This document shows positions 9,114-17,521 of a stretch of 64,000 nucleotides of DNA, in pieces (within the stretch, counting starts at the first letter, position 1; each line of letters begins with the position of its first letter). Under the pieces are notes generated by a model. The model was given only the letters and a program-made list of their open reading frames with translations. It made no database searches and had not been told where the DNA came from. Source of the stretch: Aquirufa nivalisilvae (GTDB lineage: Bacteria; Bacteroidota; Bacteroidia; Cytophagales; Spirosomataceae); NCBI RefSeq assembly GCF_004307455.1, contig NZ_SEWX01000003.1, positions 83,356-147,355 of the forward strand, written 5' to 3'. The translations under genes and the position numbers were made by a program.

Positions 9114-11297
9114 ATGAATAAAGAACAATTATCTTCTTGGTATAGCATCTTGTTAAGTGGCTTGATTTTCCTCCATGCTTTGTTGCTTTTTCTGCTTTTT
9201 TGGCAAGACCAAGTGAATTTACCTTGGGCATTTCAAGTCACAGGTCGGCTTCATCCTTTGATTTTACACTTGCCCATAGGAATGGGGGTATTACTTCCTT
9301 TTGTTCACCTGCTGCGGAGGCCATTGGGCGAGCATGCATTTTACCTCTCTTTTCGTTTTGTCCTTTACCTAACGGCCTTTGGTTCAGCACTCACAGCCTT
9401 ATTGGGCTTCTTTTTGTCTCAAGAATCCGGATTCGAACCAGAGCTTTTGGTATTTCACCAATGGGCAGGATTAGCCGTGTCTTGGTTTTATTTTCTTCAA
9501 TTGATCCTTTTTGATCGTTTGATGCTCAATCCCCAACAAGCTTTAATAGCTTCGATATTAGGTGTGATTTTGTTGAGTTTGGCAGGTCATGGCGGAGCCA
9601 ATATCACACATGGAGAAAATTATTTAACCGAATTGTTGCAAAGAGAAACGGAAGTAAAAGCGCCTACTGGAGAATCGAAATTATTCGAAGGGGCGATCCA
9701 ACCTATATTGGAGAAAAAGTGTGTTTCCTGTCATAATGATCAAAAGACGAAGGGTCAACTTAATATGAGTTCGGTTGCCAAGATGCTGCAAGGCGGAAAG
9801 CATGGTGATCTTTGGAAAGCGGGAGACGTGTCGAATAGCTTATTCTTAAAGCGGGCTCATTTGCCTTTGGAACATAAAGAACACATGCCACCCAAGGGTA
9901 AAAGTCAATTGACGCCCAATGAGATTTTGTTATTAGAAGCTTGGGTGAAGGATGGAGCCTCCTTAGATAAAAAAATCAAAGCTTATGCTCCAGCTTCACA
10001 GGTTGCCAAAATGGTTTCTACCCTATTTGTTTCACCGACCAAATTGGAAATTCCGAAAAGAGAATATCCCTTTTCGGCAGCCAGCGATGCAGATATTGAG
10101 GCGGTGAATAGTCCATTTTGTTCAGTTTATCCCATGTCCAGCGATGCCCCAGCCTTGCAAGCTGATTTTTATGTGGCGAAACGCTTTGAACTAAAGACCC
10201 TAGAGAATTTGTCTAAAGTAGCAGATCAAGTAGTTGGAATCAATTTAGCCAAAATGCCTATCCAGGATGAGAATCTGAATATTTTGGCTCAGTTTGGTAA
10301 TTTAGAAAAGCTGAATTTGAATTTTACCGAGATTCAAGGAGCTAATTTGAAAGCATTGCTAGCTAATAAAAAACTGATATCATTATCGCTTTCTGGTACT
10401 AAAATATCGGCCAGTCAATTGCAACCTTTGATTACCCAATTACCTCAATTAAAAGAAGTCTTCCTTTGGAATACGAGTATCCCATTAGAACAAATAGCCA
10501 GTTGGAAAAAGACTTATCCTAAGATTCATTGGGAGCAGGGATTTGTACCAACGGAGGAAAAGTTGATGATTAATCCACCCATTTTAGTGAATGAGAATTT
10601 CTTTCTAGGCCCTCAAGAAAGGGTGAATTTTAAGCATACCATTAAAGGGACTACCATCCATTATACTTTGGATAAAGAGCAAGAACCTGATTCCTTGGGG
10701 ACATTAATTACCCATGGACCCATTGATATTCCTGCCTTTACGGTGGTGAAAGCTTTAGCCACTAAACCAGGTTGGTTGGCCAGTAAAGTGGTGAAAAACA
10801 CGTTTTACAAATATCAATTTGTGCCAGATAGCGTCTATTTATTGACTCAAAATGAAGCTAAATGGCAAGCCAAAGGTGCAAGGACTTTGAAAGATTTGGT
10901 TCAAGGGAAAAGAGATATTAGGGGAATAGCCAATGAAACGTGGATAGGATTTCAGCAACAAGATGCTGATGCCTTATTTGAATTTAAACAAGCTAAGGCT
11001 GTGAAAGGTATTACCGTGAGTTATTTACGAAAACAAGATTCCAATATTTTTCCTCCACTTGAAATAGAAATTTGGGCTGGAAACTCAGCCAAAGCTTTGA
11101 AAAAACTGGCCTCTGTGAAACCTGAACAGCCAGAAGAGAATGGAGGATATTCCCCTCAAGCGATCAATATACCATTGCCTGCAGGTAGTTTTACTCATTA
11201 CCGCATGCTGGCTAAACGTATTAAAAGATTCCCAGCCTATGTGAAAGACAAAACTAATCCTGCCATTATTAAGCTGGATGAGGTATTGTTTTACTAA
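9114..11297 (+). CDS. Membrane DUF2231-like + cytochrome + LRR + chitobiase-C-type fusion protein
   Basis: A 727-residue multidomain protein. Residues 1-165 form four or so membrane helices with the DUF2231-like signature LHPLILHLPIGMGVLLP. A planctomycete-type cytochrome domain follows, with CVSCH at 203-207 and the closing MPPKGKSQLTPNEILLLEAW. Residues about 345-475 resemble short leucine-rich repeats (LEKLNLNFTEIQGANL, ISLSLSGTKISASQL). The C-terminus contains a chitobiase/beta-hexosaminidase C-like module (HYTLDKEQEPDS...PAFTVVKALATKPGWLAS) and a discoidin-like end. Such proteins likely pass electrons between a periplasmic redox partner and the membrane while binding a ligand outside. 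An ATG at 9109 leads straight to a stop; the ATG at 9114 opens the frame. Confidence 0.85.
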   Translation: MNKEQLSSWYSILLSGLIFLHALLLFLLFWQDQVNLPWAFQVTGRLHPLILHLPIGMGVLLPFVHLLRRPLGEHAFYLSFRFVLYLTAFGSALTALLGFFLSQESGFEPELLVFHQWAGLAVSWFYFLQLILFDRLMLNPQQALIASILGVILLSLAGHGGANITHGENYLTELLQRETEVKAPTGESKLFEGAIQPILEKKCVSCHNDQKTKGQLNMSSVAKMLQGGKHGDLWKAGDVSNSLFLKRAHLPLEHKEHMPPKGKSQLTPNEILLLEAWVKDGASLDKKIKAYAPASQVAKMVSTLFVSPTKLEIPKREYPFSAASDADIEAVNSPFCSVYPMSSDAPALQADFYVAKRFELKTLENLSKVADQVVGINLAKMPIQDENLNILAQFGNLEKLNLNFTEIQGANLKALLANKKLISLSLSGTKISASQLQPLITQLPQLKEVFLWNTSIPLEQIASWKKTYPKIHWEQGFVPTEEKLMINPPILVNENFFLGPQERVNFKHTIKGTTIHYTLDKEQEPDSLGTLITHGPIDIPAFTVVKALATKPGWLASKVVKNTFYKYQFVPDSVYLLTQNEAKWQAKGARTLKDLVQGKRDIRGIANETWIGFQQQDADALFEFKQAKAVKGITVSYLRKQDSNIFPPLEIEIWAGNSAKALKKLASVKPEQPEENGGYSPQAINIPLPAGSFTHYRMLAKRIKRFPAYVKDKTNPAIIKLDEVLFY

Positions 11298-11318
11298 ATT
11301 GCTTTTAAACCTAAACCT

Positions 11319-12626
11319 ATGACTAACCGAAGAAAATTTGTACAATCCCTAGGCCTGATGACCAGTGCCTTTTCTGCTTCTAGTTTATTTCAGCAAGCGC
11401 ATGCGGCTGATTTTAATAAGATGTTAGAAACTAAGCAGCATTTGTCGCCAGCTCAACTGGCCGAAGATGAAGATTTTTGGGCCTTTGTACAGCAAGGTTA
11501 TACAACCAGTCCCAACATCATCAATTTAAATAATGGAGGCGTGAGTCCTAGTCCTCGAATCGTGCAAGAAGCCGTTGAACGCTACAATAAGTTATCGAAT
11601 GAAGGCCCTTCTTATTTCATGTGGCGGGTTTTGGATCAAGGAAGAGAGCCTTTGCGAGAGAAATTAGCCGAATTGGCTGGTTGTGATAAGGAAGAAATTG
11701 CCATCAATCGGAATGCAACGGAAGCGTTGAATACGGTCATTTTTGGTATCGATTTCAAAGCAGGAGATGAAATCATTGGAACCAAGCAAGATTATCCTAA
11801 TATGATCAATGCATGGCGACAAAGAGCTTTGCGTGACGGGATAGTTTATACCCAGTTGAGCTTCAATTTCCCTATTGAAAATGATGCTCAGATTGTGGAT
11901 GCGTTTGAAAAGGCGATCACTCCGAAAACGAAGTTGTTGCACGTTACGCATATCATTAATTGGGTAGGTCAGATTATGCCAGTGGCAAAAATCTGTGCCA
12001 TGGCGAAAAAGCATGGTATAGAAGTGTTGGTCGATGGTGCCCATACCTTTGGCTTATTGGATTTTAAGATTCCAGATTTAGGTTGTGATTATTTTGGAAC
12101 CTCACTTCATAAGTTTTTATCAGCTCCTATTGGTTCTGGAATGCTGTGGATTAAAAAAGATAAAATTGAGAAAATTTGGCCTTTGGTATGTAATGATAAA
12201 CCACGTGGAACTGATATCCGTAAGTTTGAAACCTTAGGCACCAGAAGCTTTCCCATTGAACAAGGCATAGGGGAGGCTATTAATTTTCACAATGCGATTG
12301 GTTCTAAAAGAAAAGAAGAGCGTATCCGCTATTTGAAAAACTATTGGACTACACAGGTGAAAGATGTACCAGGAGTAAAGATTCATACCTCTTTTAATTC
12401 GGCATATTCTTGTGCCATTGCAGGAGTTAGCATTGATGGCATGACCATTGCCGAGTTAGATAGTGCCTTATTTACGAAATATAAAATCCATACGGTAGGT
12501 ATTGTCTGGGAAAATATCTCTTGTGTGCGCGTTACTCCGCACGTCTATACCCGACTAAAGGACTTAGACAAAATGGTGCATGCCATTAAAGAGTTAGCAG
12601 CCCAAGCAAAAGCCAAGAAATCGTAA
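11319..12626 (+). CDS. Tat-exported aminotransferase class V (PLP enzyme)
   Basis: 435 residues. The N-terminus MTNRRKFVQSLGLMTSAFS is a twin-arginine signal, which suits a cofactor-containing enzyme folded in the cytoplasm. The remainder is a class V aminotransferase/isopenicillin-N-epimerase-like fold: NLNNGGVSPSP near the N-terminus, NRNATEALN (about 130-138), the PLP-binding Asp in VDGAH (239 with H242) and the Schiff-base Lys265 in TSLHKFLSAPIGSG. The exact reaction (epimerase, desulfurase or lyase) is not deducible. It sits 21 nt after the cytochrome fusion gene, so it belongs to the same transcript, which implies a role in the same periplasmic pathway. A periplasmic PLP enzyme is uncommon. 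Confidence 0.88.
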   Translation: MTNRRKFVQSLGLMTSAFSASSLFQQAHAADFNKMLETKQHLSPAQLAEDEDFWAFVQQGYTTSPNIINLNNGGVSPSPRIVQEAVERYNKLSNEGPSYFMWRVLDQGREPLREKLAELAGCDKEEIAINRNATEALNTVIFGIDFKAGDEIIGTKQDYPNMINAWRQRALRDGIVYTQLSFNFPIENDAQIVDAFEKAITPKTKLLHVTHIINWVGQIMPVAKICAMAKKHGIEVLVDGAHTFGLLDFKIPDLGCDYFGTSLHKFLSAPIGSGMLWIKKDKIEKIWPLVCNDKPRGTDIRKFETLGTRSFPIEQGIGEAINFHNAIGSKRKEERIRYLKNYWTTQVKDVPGVKIHTSFNSAYSCAIAGVSIDGMTIAELDSALFTKYKIHTVGIVWENISCVRVTPHVYTRLKDLDKMVHAIKELAAQAKAKKS

Positions 12627-12656
12627 TTAAAATGGCTTGAATTAGCCCAATATTTA

Positions 12657-12684
12657 TTGATTTTAGCCAATTTATATACCTTTG
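12657..12684 (+). promoter_or_regulatory. Bacteroidota-type promoter upstream of the HGSNAT-like gene
   Basis: TTG (12657-12659), 17 nt, then TACCTTTG (12677-12684) matches the Bacteroidota housekeeping consensus TTG-N17-23-TAnnTTTG. The start codon at 12707 lies 22 nt downstream. This suggests that the following gene has its own promoter, separate from the upstream cytochrome operon. Confidence 0.65.
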
Positions 12685-12706
12685 TGAATTATCTAAACCT
12701 AATTAT

Positions 12707-13840
12707 ATGACGACCTTACCTAATTTAGATCAAAACAGTTTAAGTTCCAATCGCCTGTATTCATTAGATGCCCTGCGTGGCTTCGACATGTTTTGGATCA
12801 TGGGAGCCGATGAAGTTTTTCATACCATGTTCAAGGCCACCGATTCACCCTTTTGGGGAGTCTTATCGCATCAATTCTCTCATCCAGAATGGCATGGCTT
12901 CCGATTCTATGATTTAATTTTCCCACTTTTCTTATTCATGGCTGGAGTGGCTACGCCCTTTTCATTAGGTAAAGAAATAGAGAAAGGGAAAAACAGAGAG
13001 CAACTATTAGTTAAAGTAATCAAACGTGGTCTGATTTTGGCAGCATTGGGAGTAGTATATAATAATGGATTGGAGATTAAGCCCATTGAAGAGATTCGCT
13101 TTGGTAGTGTGTTGGCTCGTATTGGTCTAGGCTATATGTTTGCTAACATCATTTATTTATATACCAAAAAACCAACGATTCAAGCTATTTGGTTTGGAGG
13201 TATTTTAGTCTTTTATTACTTATTGTTGAAGTTTAATTCAGCACCAGGTTTTCCTGCAGGTGATTTAAGTCAAGAGGGGAATTTTGCATCTTATATGGAC
13301 CGCATCATCATGCCAGGTCGATTATACAAGGGTAACCATGATCCAGAGGGATTAACCTCTACCATTCCAGCTATTTCTACGGGTTTGTTGGGTATTTTAA
13401 CCGGGAATTATCTGAAAAACGACCCAAGTGATGGTGTACAAAAGACGAAGCGTATGGCCATGTTTGGTGCTTTATTTATTGTATTAGCTTTGATTTGGAA
13501 TTTCGATTTCCCTATTAATAAAAATCTTTGGTCTAGTTCTTTTGTCTTAATGGTGGGTGGTATTAGCTTATTGTTATTGTCCTTGTTTTATTACATCATC
13601 GATGTGAAAGGCTATCAAAAATGGTCTTTTTTCTTCCGAATCATTGGAATGAATTCCATTTTGATTTACATGTCAGGGGTCTTTATTGATTGGGAGTATA
13701 GCACGGATAGTGTATTCCATTGGTTAGGTCAATTATTGGGAAATCCATTTAATGCCGTAGCTATGGCCATCTGTTATACAGGTATCAAATGGTACTTCTT
13801 GTATTTTATGTACCAGAAAAAAGTATTCCTACGGGTCTAA
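12707..13840 (+). CDS. HGSNAT/DUF5009-like multi-pass membrane acyltransferase
   Basis: 377 residues with about ten predicted membrane helices. The N-terminal signature YSLDALRGFDMFWIMGADEV and RFYDLIFPLFLFMAGVATPF is that of the DUF5009/heparan-alpha-glucosaminide N-acetyltransferase family, in which the Arg/Asp-rich first helix and a conserved histidine serve transmembrane acetyl transfer from cytoplasmic acetyl-CoA to a sugar amine outside. The bacterial members are often found in amino-sugar loci (NagX-like), but no amino-sugar genes are adjacent, so the substrate stays open. Its own promoter lies 22-50 nt upstream. Start chosen at the first ATG after that promoter. Confidence 0.85.
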   Translation: MTTLPNLDQNSLSSNRLYSLDALRGFDMFWIMGADEVFHTMFKATDSPFWGVLSHQFSHPEWHGFRFYDLIFPLFLFMAGVATPFSLGKEIEKGKNREQLLVKVIKRGLILAALGVVYNNGLEIKPIEEIRFGSVLARIGLGYMFANIIYLYTKKPTIQAIWFGGILVFYYLLLKFNSAPGFPAGDLSQEGNFASYMDRIIMPGRLYKGNHDPEGLTSTIPAISTGLLGILTGNYLKNDPSDGVQKTKRMAMFGALFIVLALIWNFDFPINKNLWSSSFVLMVGGISLLLLSLFYYIIDVKGYQKWSFFFRIIGMNSILIYMSGVFIDWEYSTDSVFHWLGQLLGNPFNAVAMAICYTGIKWYFLYFMYQKKVFLRV

Positions 13841-13938
13841 GGTGTATATACGTATAGTTGCTGGTAGGAATTTTAATTGATTTCTGTAAATTGACCATGT
13901 ATTAAAAATAATTAAATCATTTACCCTCTTCCATTAAA

Positions 13939-15195
13939 ATGAAAAACTTTAAAACAAGTATGAGTCAAATTACCTTGGCAGCCTTGGCTCTAGGTATGTT
14001 AATGTCGAATAAACCCGCAGCCAAAATGCCTGTGGAAGAGTCGGCAATCAAGGTGCCAGCAGGATTTAGTACTAAGGTTGTTGCCTCAGGTTTGGGTTCA
14101 ACACGTCATTTGACCGTAGCAAATAATGGGGATATTTATGCCAAATTATCCAAATTTAAAGATGGTAAAGGCATTGTTCATTTGAGAGATACCAATAAGG
14201 ATGGTGTGGCAGATGAAACGAATTATTTCGGTGATTTTGTGGGTACTGGTATCCAAATTTATAATGGTTTTTTATATGCTTCCTCCAATTCGGGAGTTAA
14301 TCGTTTTAAGATGAACGATAAATTAGAAGTGGTAGATAAGGAGCATTATGAAAATATTGTCAGTGGTTTAATCGACAAAGGTCGTGACAATGCTAAGCCA
14401 TTTGTTTTTGACAAACAGTCCAATATGTATGTAACCATTGGTTCTTGGAACGATGCTTGTCGTGTGCCAGGAACAGGTCAAGGCATGGTTCCTTGTACGG
14501 TTTTGGATTCAGCAGGAGGTATCTGGAAGTATAAAGCGGATAAATTAGGCCAGAAATTTCAAGATGGAAAACGTTATATCACTGGATTGAAAAATGCAGT
14601 AGGTATTACTTGGAATACTAAGACTAACAGCTTATTTGCTACATCACATGGTCGTGGATTTTTCCATGATTTTTATCCTCAATATTATACACCCAAACAA
14701 AGTGCTGAGATTCCAGCGGAGTGTTTATATGAAATTCATGAAGGTGATGATGGAGGTTGGCCAATCATTTATTATGATCAATTTCAAAATAAGAAAATCT
14801 TAGCTCCTGAATACGGTGGAGATGGTAAAAAGACCGCTGGAGAAAAAGCGATAAACCCTAAAGTAGCTTTTCCTGCTCACTTAGGTCCAAACGATGTTTT
14901 GTTTTATACTGGAAATCAGTTTCCAGCAAAATATAAAAATGGAGCATTTGTAGCCTTTCATGGCCAAAACTCTGAATTGAAAAAGGGATATTTTGTAGCT
15001 TTTGTACCATTTGTGAATAATAAGCCATCAGGTAAATGGGAAATCTTTGCTGATAATTTTTCAGGTATTGATTTGGCGAAACCAACAGGCCCAATTCAAC
15101 ACCGTCCATGTGGCTTAGCGCAAGGTCCAGATGGTTCATTGTATGTAGCTGATGATTTGGGAGGAACAATCTTCAAAATCAGTTATAAAAAATAG
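13939..15195 (+). CDS. PQQ-dependent-type dehydrogenase (L-sorbosone dehydrogenase-like propeller)
   Basis: A 418-residue exported propeller protein: signal peptide about 1-25, then GSDH/sorbosone-dehydrogenase-like blades starting at AIKVPAGFSTKVVASGLGS. Typical features are RDTNKDGVADE (a calcium-type DxDxDG loop), GLKNAVGITWNTKTNSLFATSHGRG, EIHEGDDGGWPIIYYD and the final HRPCGLAQGPDGSLYVADDLGG. There is no CxxCH, unlike the dehydrogenase at 2765-4177, so electrons would need a separate acceptor such as one of the cytochromes upstream. It is separated from the HGSNAT-like gene by 98 nt and closed by a hairpin terminator. Confidence 0.85.
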   Translation: MKNFKTSMSQITLAALALGMLMSNKPAAKMPVEESAIKVPAGFSTKVVASGLGSTRHLTVANNGDIYAKLSKFKDGKGIVHLRDTNKDGVADETNYFGDFVGTGIQIYNGFLYASSNSGVNRFKMNDKLEVVDKEHYENIVSGLIDKGRDNAKPFVFDKQSNMYVTIGSWNDACRVPGTGQGMVPCTVLDSAGGIWKYKADKLGQKFQDGKRYITGLKNAVGITWNTKTNSLFATSHGRGFFHDFYPQYYTPKQSAEIPAECLYEIHEGDDGGWPIIYYDQFQNKKILAPEYGGDGKKTAGEKAINPKVAFPAHLGPNDVLFYTGNQFPAKYKNGAFVAFHGQNSELKKGYFVAFVPFVNNKPSGKWEIFADNFSGIDLAKPTGPIQHRPCGLAQGPDGSLYVADDLGGTIFKISYKK

Positions 15196-15221
15196 TATAA
15201 TCATCATGTAATTTGACAATG

Positions 15222-15259
15222 AAATGAGATGGACATACAATAGTTCATCTCATTTTTTT
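15222..15259 (+). terminator. Rho-independent terminator
   Basis: Stem AAATGAGATG (15222-15231) pairs with CATCTCATTT (15246-15255), followed by TTTT. It lies 26 nt after the stop of the sorbosone-dehydrogenase-like gene. Confidence 0.75.
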
Positions 15260-15272
15260 ATTTCCAAAAACC

Positions 15273-15356
15273 ATGAAAGCCATTCGAGCTAGTATTATCG
15301 TTTTGGTGTATGTCACAGTGGTGAATTTCGGAGCACAAAACTGTCATCAGCATTAA
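15273..15356 (+). CDS. 27-residue ORF of unknown status, signal-peptide-like
   Basis: ATG at 15273 to TAA at 15354-15356 encodes a 27-residue peptide beginning MKAIRASIIVLVYVTVVNFG and ending QNCHQH: a basic start, a hydrophobic stretch, then Cys/His. It lies between the terminator of the upstream operon and the defence genes. It may be a small membrane peptide, the stump of an exported protein cut by insertion of the neighbouring module, or chance. No ribosome-binding evidence. Confidence 0.25.
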   Translation: MKAIRASIIVLVYVTVVNFGAQNCHQH

Positions 15357-15382
15357 ACTTGAATAGAATCATAAAGCTCAAA

Positions 15383-15412
15383 GTTTGCACGTCACTTCTC
15401 CTTAATGCAAAC
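15383..15412 (-). terminator. Weak hairpin downstream of rloB-like gene
   Basis: GTTTGCA (15383-15389) pairs with TGCAAAC (15406-15412) around a 16-nt loop. Read on the minus strand it sits just past the rloB-like stop and is followed by only three U. It may be a weak terminator or chance. Confidence 0.3.
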
Positions 15413-15418
15413 CCCTTG

Positions 15419-16168
15419 TTAACAGTTTTCTAATTTCGTGTCAGAATTAAGCTTCATGGTATCCTCATCAGCAAGCTCCTTCTCAAGATTAAATAGCTCT
15501 ACAACTAGCTTATATACAGTTGTACAAGGATTCTGATTAGCAAAATTCCCTATGCCAGAATATGAATGTTCAAGTCTTTTAGAATGCTTAATCGCAAGTT
15601 TTATATTGCCATACTTTGATAACAAATTGAACATGTCTGGTCTGTTTTTTGAGTACACAAAATCAACTAATCCATTATTTCTAAAGTTGGTTTGAATTCT
15701 TTGCTTATATGTGTCTCTTGTTATTCCCGTGTTGTAAAACTCAAAGTGTAACAAATACCAAATTTCAAACGCTTCATTACTCCATGCTGCTTCTGTTTTA
15801 GGAGTGTTTGTGCAAAGTTGTATTGCACTGTTAAAAGCACTAGATAAAAAACTATCCTTGTCAAAAACAACCCATAGTTTATCAATCGTTCTTCCTGATT
15901 CAGTCTCCCATTTTGCTCTTAGCGATATTGCTTTTTGGACAAGACTTTCTGTGTTAAATCCTTCACCAATTATTCTAAAGTCAACTACTTCTAAAACCCC
16001 TTTAGGTAATGCTAATTTCAATGCTTCAAAATAGTTAGGTTCAGTCTTTTCTCCTTCACAAACAATTAAGTATCGTTTTCTTTTGGGTTTACTGTTTATT
16101 TGCCTTCTTGCTTCCTGCCTTTCACGTCTTTTTAATATGGCAGGTTCAATTTTTATTTTCCTTGCCAT
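15419..16168 (-). CDS. rloB: RloB-family protein (TOPRIM-like), effector partner of the adjacent ATPase
   Basis: 249 residues. The N-terminus is strongly basic (ILKRRERQEARRQINSKPKR), followed by the RloB core: YLIVCEGEKTEPNYFEAL (E38, E40), VVFDKD (D103, D105) and SNEAFEIWYLLHF (about 130-142). The acidic Glu and DxD residues are the expected metal site of a TOPRIM-like nuclease. RloB was first noted in restriction-modification loci and corresponds to the second component (AbiLii) of AbiL phage-abortive-infection systems; PARIS has a comparable ATPase plus TOPRIM design. Its start overlaps the end of the ATPase gene by 16 nt, so the two are translationally coupled. Function as an effector is inferred from the family. 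Confidence 0.85.
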   Translation of the reverse strand: MARKIKIEPAILKRRERQEARRQINSKPKRKRYLIVCEGEKTEPNYFEALKLALPKGVLEVVDFRIIGEGFNTESLVQKAISLRAKWETESGRTIDKLWVVFDKDSFLSSAFNSAIQLCTNTPKTEAAWSNEAFEIWYLLHFEFYNTGITRDTYKQRIQTNFRNNGLVDFVYSKNRPDMFNLLSKYGNIKLAIKHSKRLEHSYSGIGNFANQNPCTTVYKLVVELFNLEKELADEDTMKLNSDTKLENC

Positions 16169-17439
16169 TTGTCCAAAAGTGTTTTGATGTTACCGATATA
16201 AGGAATTGCTCCATATCTTCCTTGAATATAATCTTTCTCGAAGGATCGATCGTTTCTTATCTTTTTCCCATTTTCATTATATTCAACTAAAGAGTACAAA
16301 TCAGATGAACCAAATTCATCCTTTTCAACAAAGAAAACCTGGTCTCTTCTGTAATTTCCATAACACAATAGATTAGTGTCGTGAGTTGAAAAAATTAATT
16401 GCGCATTTTTGGAGTTATGTTCTTTGGAATTAAAAAGCTTAGTAACTGCTAAAGTTAACAATGGATGCAGGCTAGCATCTAACTCATCAATAATTAAAAC
16501 ACCACCATCAGAAAGAACATCAAAAACAGGCCCTGAAATATTAAATATTTTATTCGTTCCAGAGGACTCTTGACTTCTCATATCAAACTCTTCTAGTTTT
16601 TCAATTTCATTGTTGTCATTATATTTTTTGTGAAGAGTTTTAACATTGACTAAAGTCTTGCCTTCCAAGTCTGTTACCATTTGTTTGAGAATGGCTTCTG
16701 GCAAACCTTTTGGAAGTTCGTTTGAATCGAAGGTTTTCTTTACAATTTTTATATCATCAAAACCTAAATCAAGTTGATTATAAAAACTTTGCAATACTGG
16801 CTTAGTGTTATCATTTTCAAGCATTTTGAAAGTCACTGCTTTATACCCCTCATGACTAAGGCCAGATATGGTAATAAAATTGTTGAACCAGTGCATTATA
16901 TTTTTTGCGATTGTTCCGTTAAATTGGTCCACGACAGCAAGGAATAAAGTGTTGTCTCTAGTTTTTTCTTCTAAGTCTTTCCCTTCCTTAAATGAGGGGA
17001 ATACTTGAATGCCATCGTTCTCTCTTATAAACAATGGTTTTTCAGTATTTTTCTTTGCTTCAAATAGCCATTCTCCTCTTACAGAAGTGTTATCAACTTC
17101 AAATCCATATCTGTATCGAATATCATTCAGCAAAAACAATACTTCAAAGTGTGATGGTTTAGTATCAAAACTTGTGTGTAGAAGAAACGGAGTAATATCT
17201 AATTCAGTAGCAGAGGATTTTTCAAAAGACTTTAGTACAAGTCTTCTCATTGTACTCATTGCTTTTACAAAATTGCTTTTACCACTGGCGTTAGCACCAT
17301 AAATAATTGCTCCCTTAAGTAATTTGTATCTTTCATTAATTATACTGTCTGGATAATCCTTTATGGTTGTTGCTTGTAAACTCATAGATTTTCTATCTTT
17401 GAAAGAGAGAAAATTTGAGACTGAGAATTCTATTAGCAT
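16153..17439 (-). CDS. AAA15/ABC-type ATPase of an RloB (AbiL/PARIS-like) defence pair
   Basis: 428 residues, SMC/OLD-like ATPase. It starts with IEFSVSNFLSFKDR, typical of this family, then Walker A GANASGKS (48-55), a long insert without recognised domain, a signature-like segment SQESSGTNK (289-297), Walker B VLIIDELD (314-321, E319 as likely catalytic base) and the switch STHD (351-354). All nucleotide-binding motifs are present, so it is likely active. Comparable ATPases sense phage proteins or DNA and unleash a TOPRIM/RloB partner. It is transcribed first in the two-gene unit and overlaps rloB. The unit sits alone between ordinary metabolic genes, facing a divergent propeller gene 82 nt away, as expected for a compact gained module. 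Confidence 0.87.
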   Translation of the reverse strand: MLIEFSVSNFLSFKDRKSMSLQATTIKDYPDSIINERYKLLKGAIIYGANASGKSNFVKAMSTMRRLVLKSFEKSSATELDITPFLLHTSFDTKPSHFEVLFLLNDIRYRYGFEVDNTSVRGEWLFEAKKNTEKPLFIRENDGIQVFPSFKEGKDLEEKTRDNTLFLAVVDQFNGTIAKNIMHWFNNFITISGLSHEGYKAVTFKMLENDNTKPVLQSFYNQLDLGFDDIKIVKKTFDSNELPKGLPEAILKQMVTDLEGKTLVNVKTLHKKYNDNNEIEKLEEFDMRSQESSGTNKIFNISGPVFDVLSDGGVLIIDELDASLHPLLTLAVTKLFNSKEHNSKNAQLIFSTHDTNLLCYGNYRRDQVFFVEKDEFGSSDLYSLVEYNENGKKIRNDRSFEKDYIQGRYGAIPYIGNIKTLLDKWQGK

Positions 17440-17521
17440 ATTCGTAGTATTTGAGAATTATGCTCAAAAGTAAATGAATTGTTTATATTTTTATGTTATT
17501 TTAGAGAAAATTTCTCACAAC

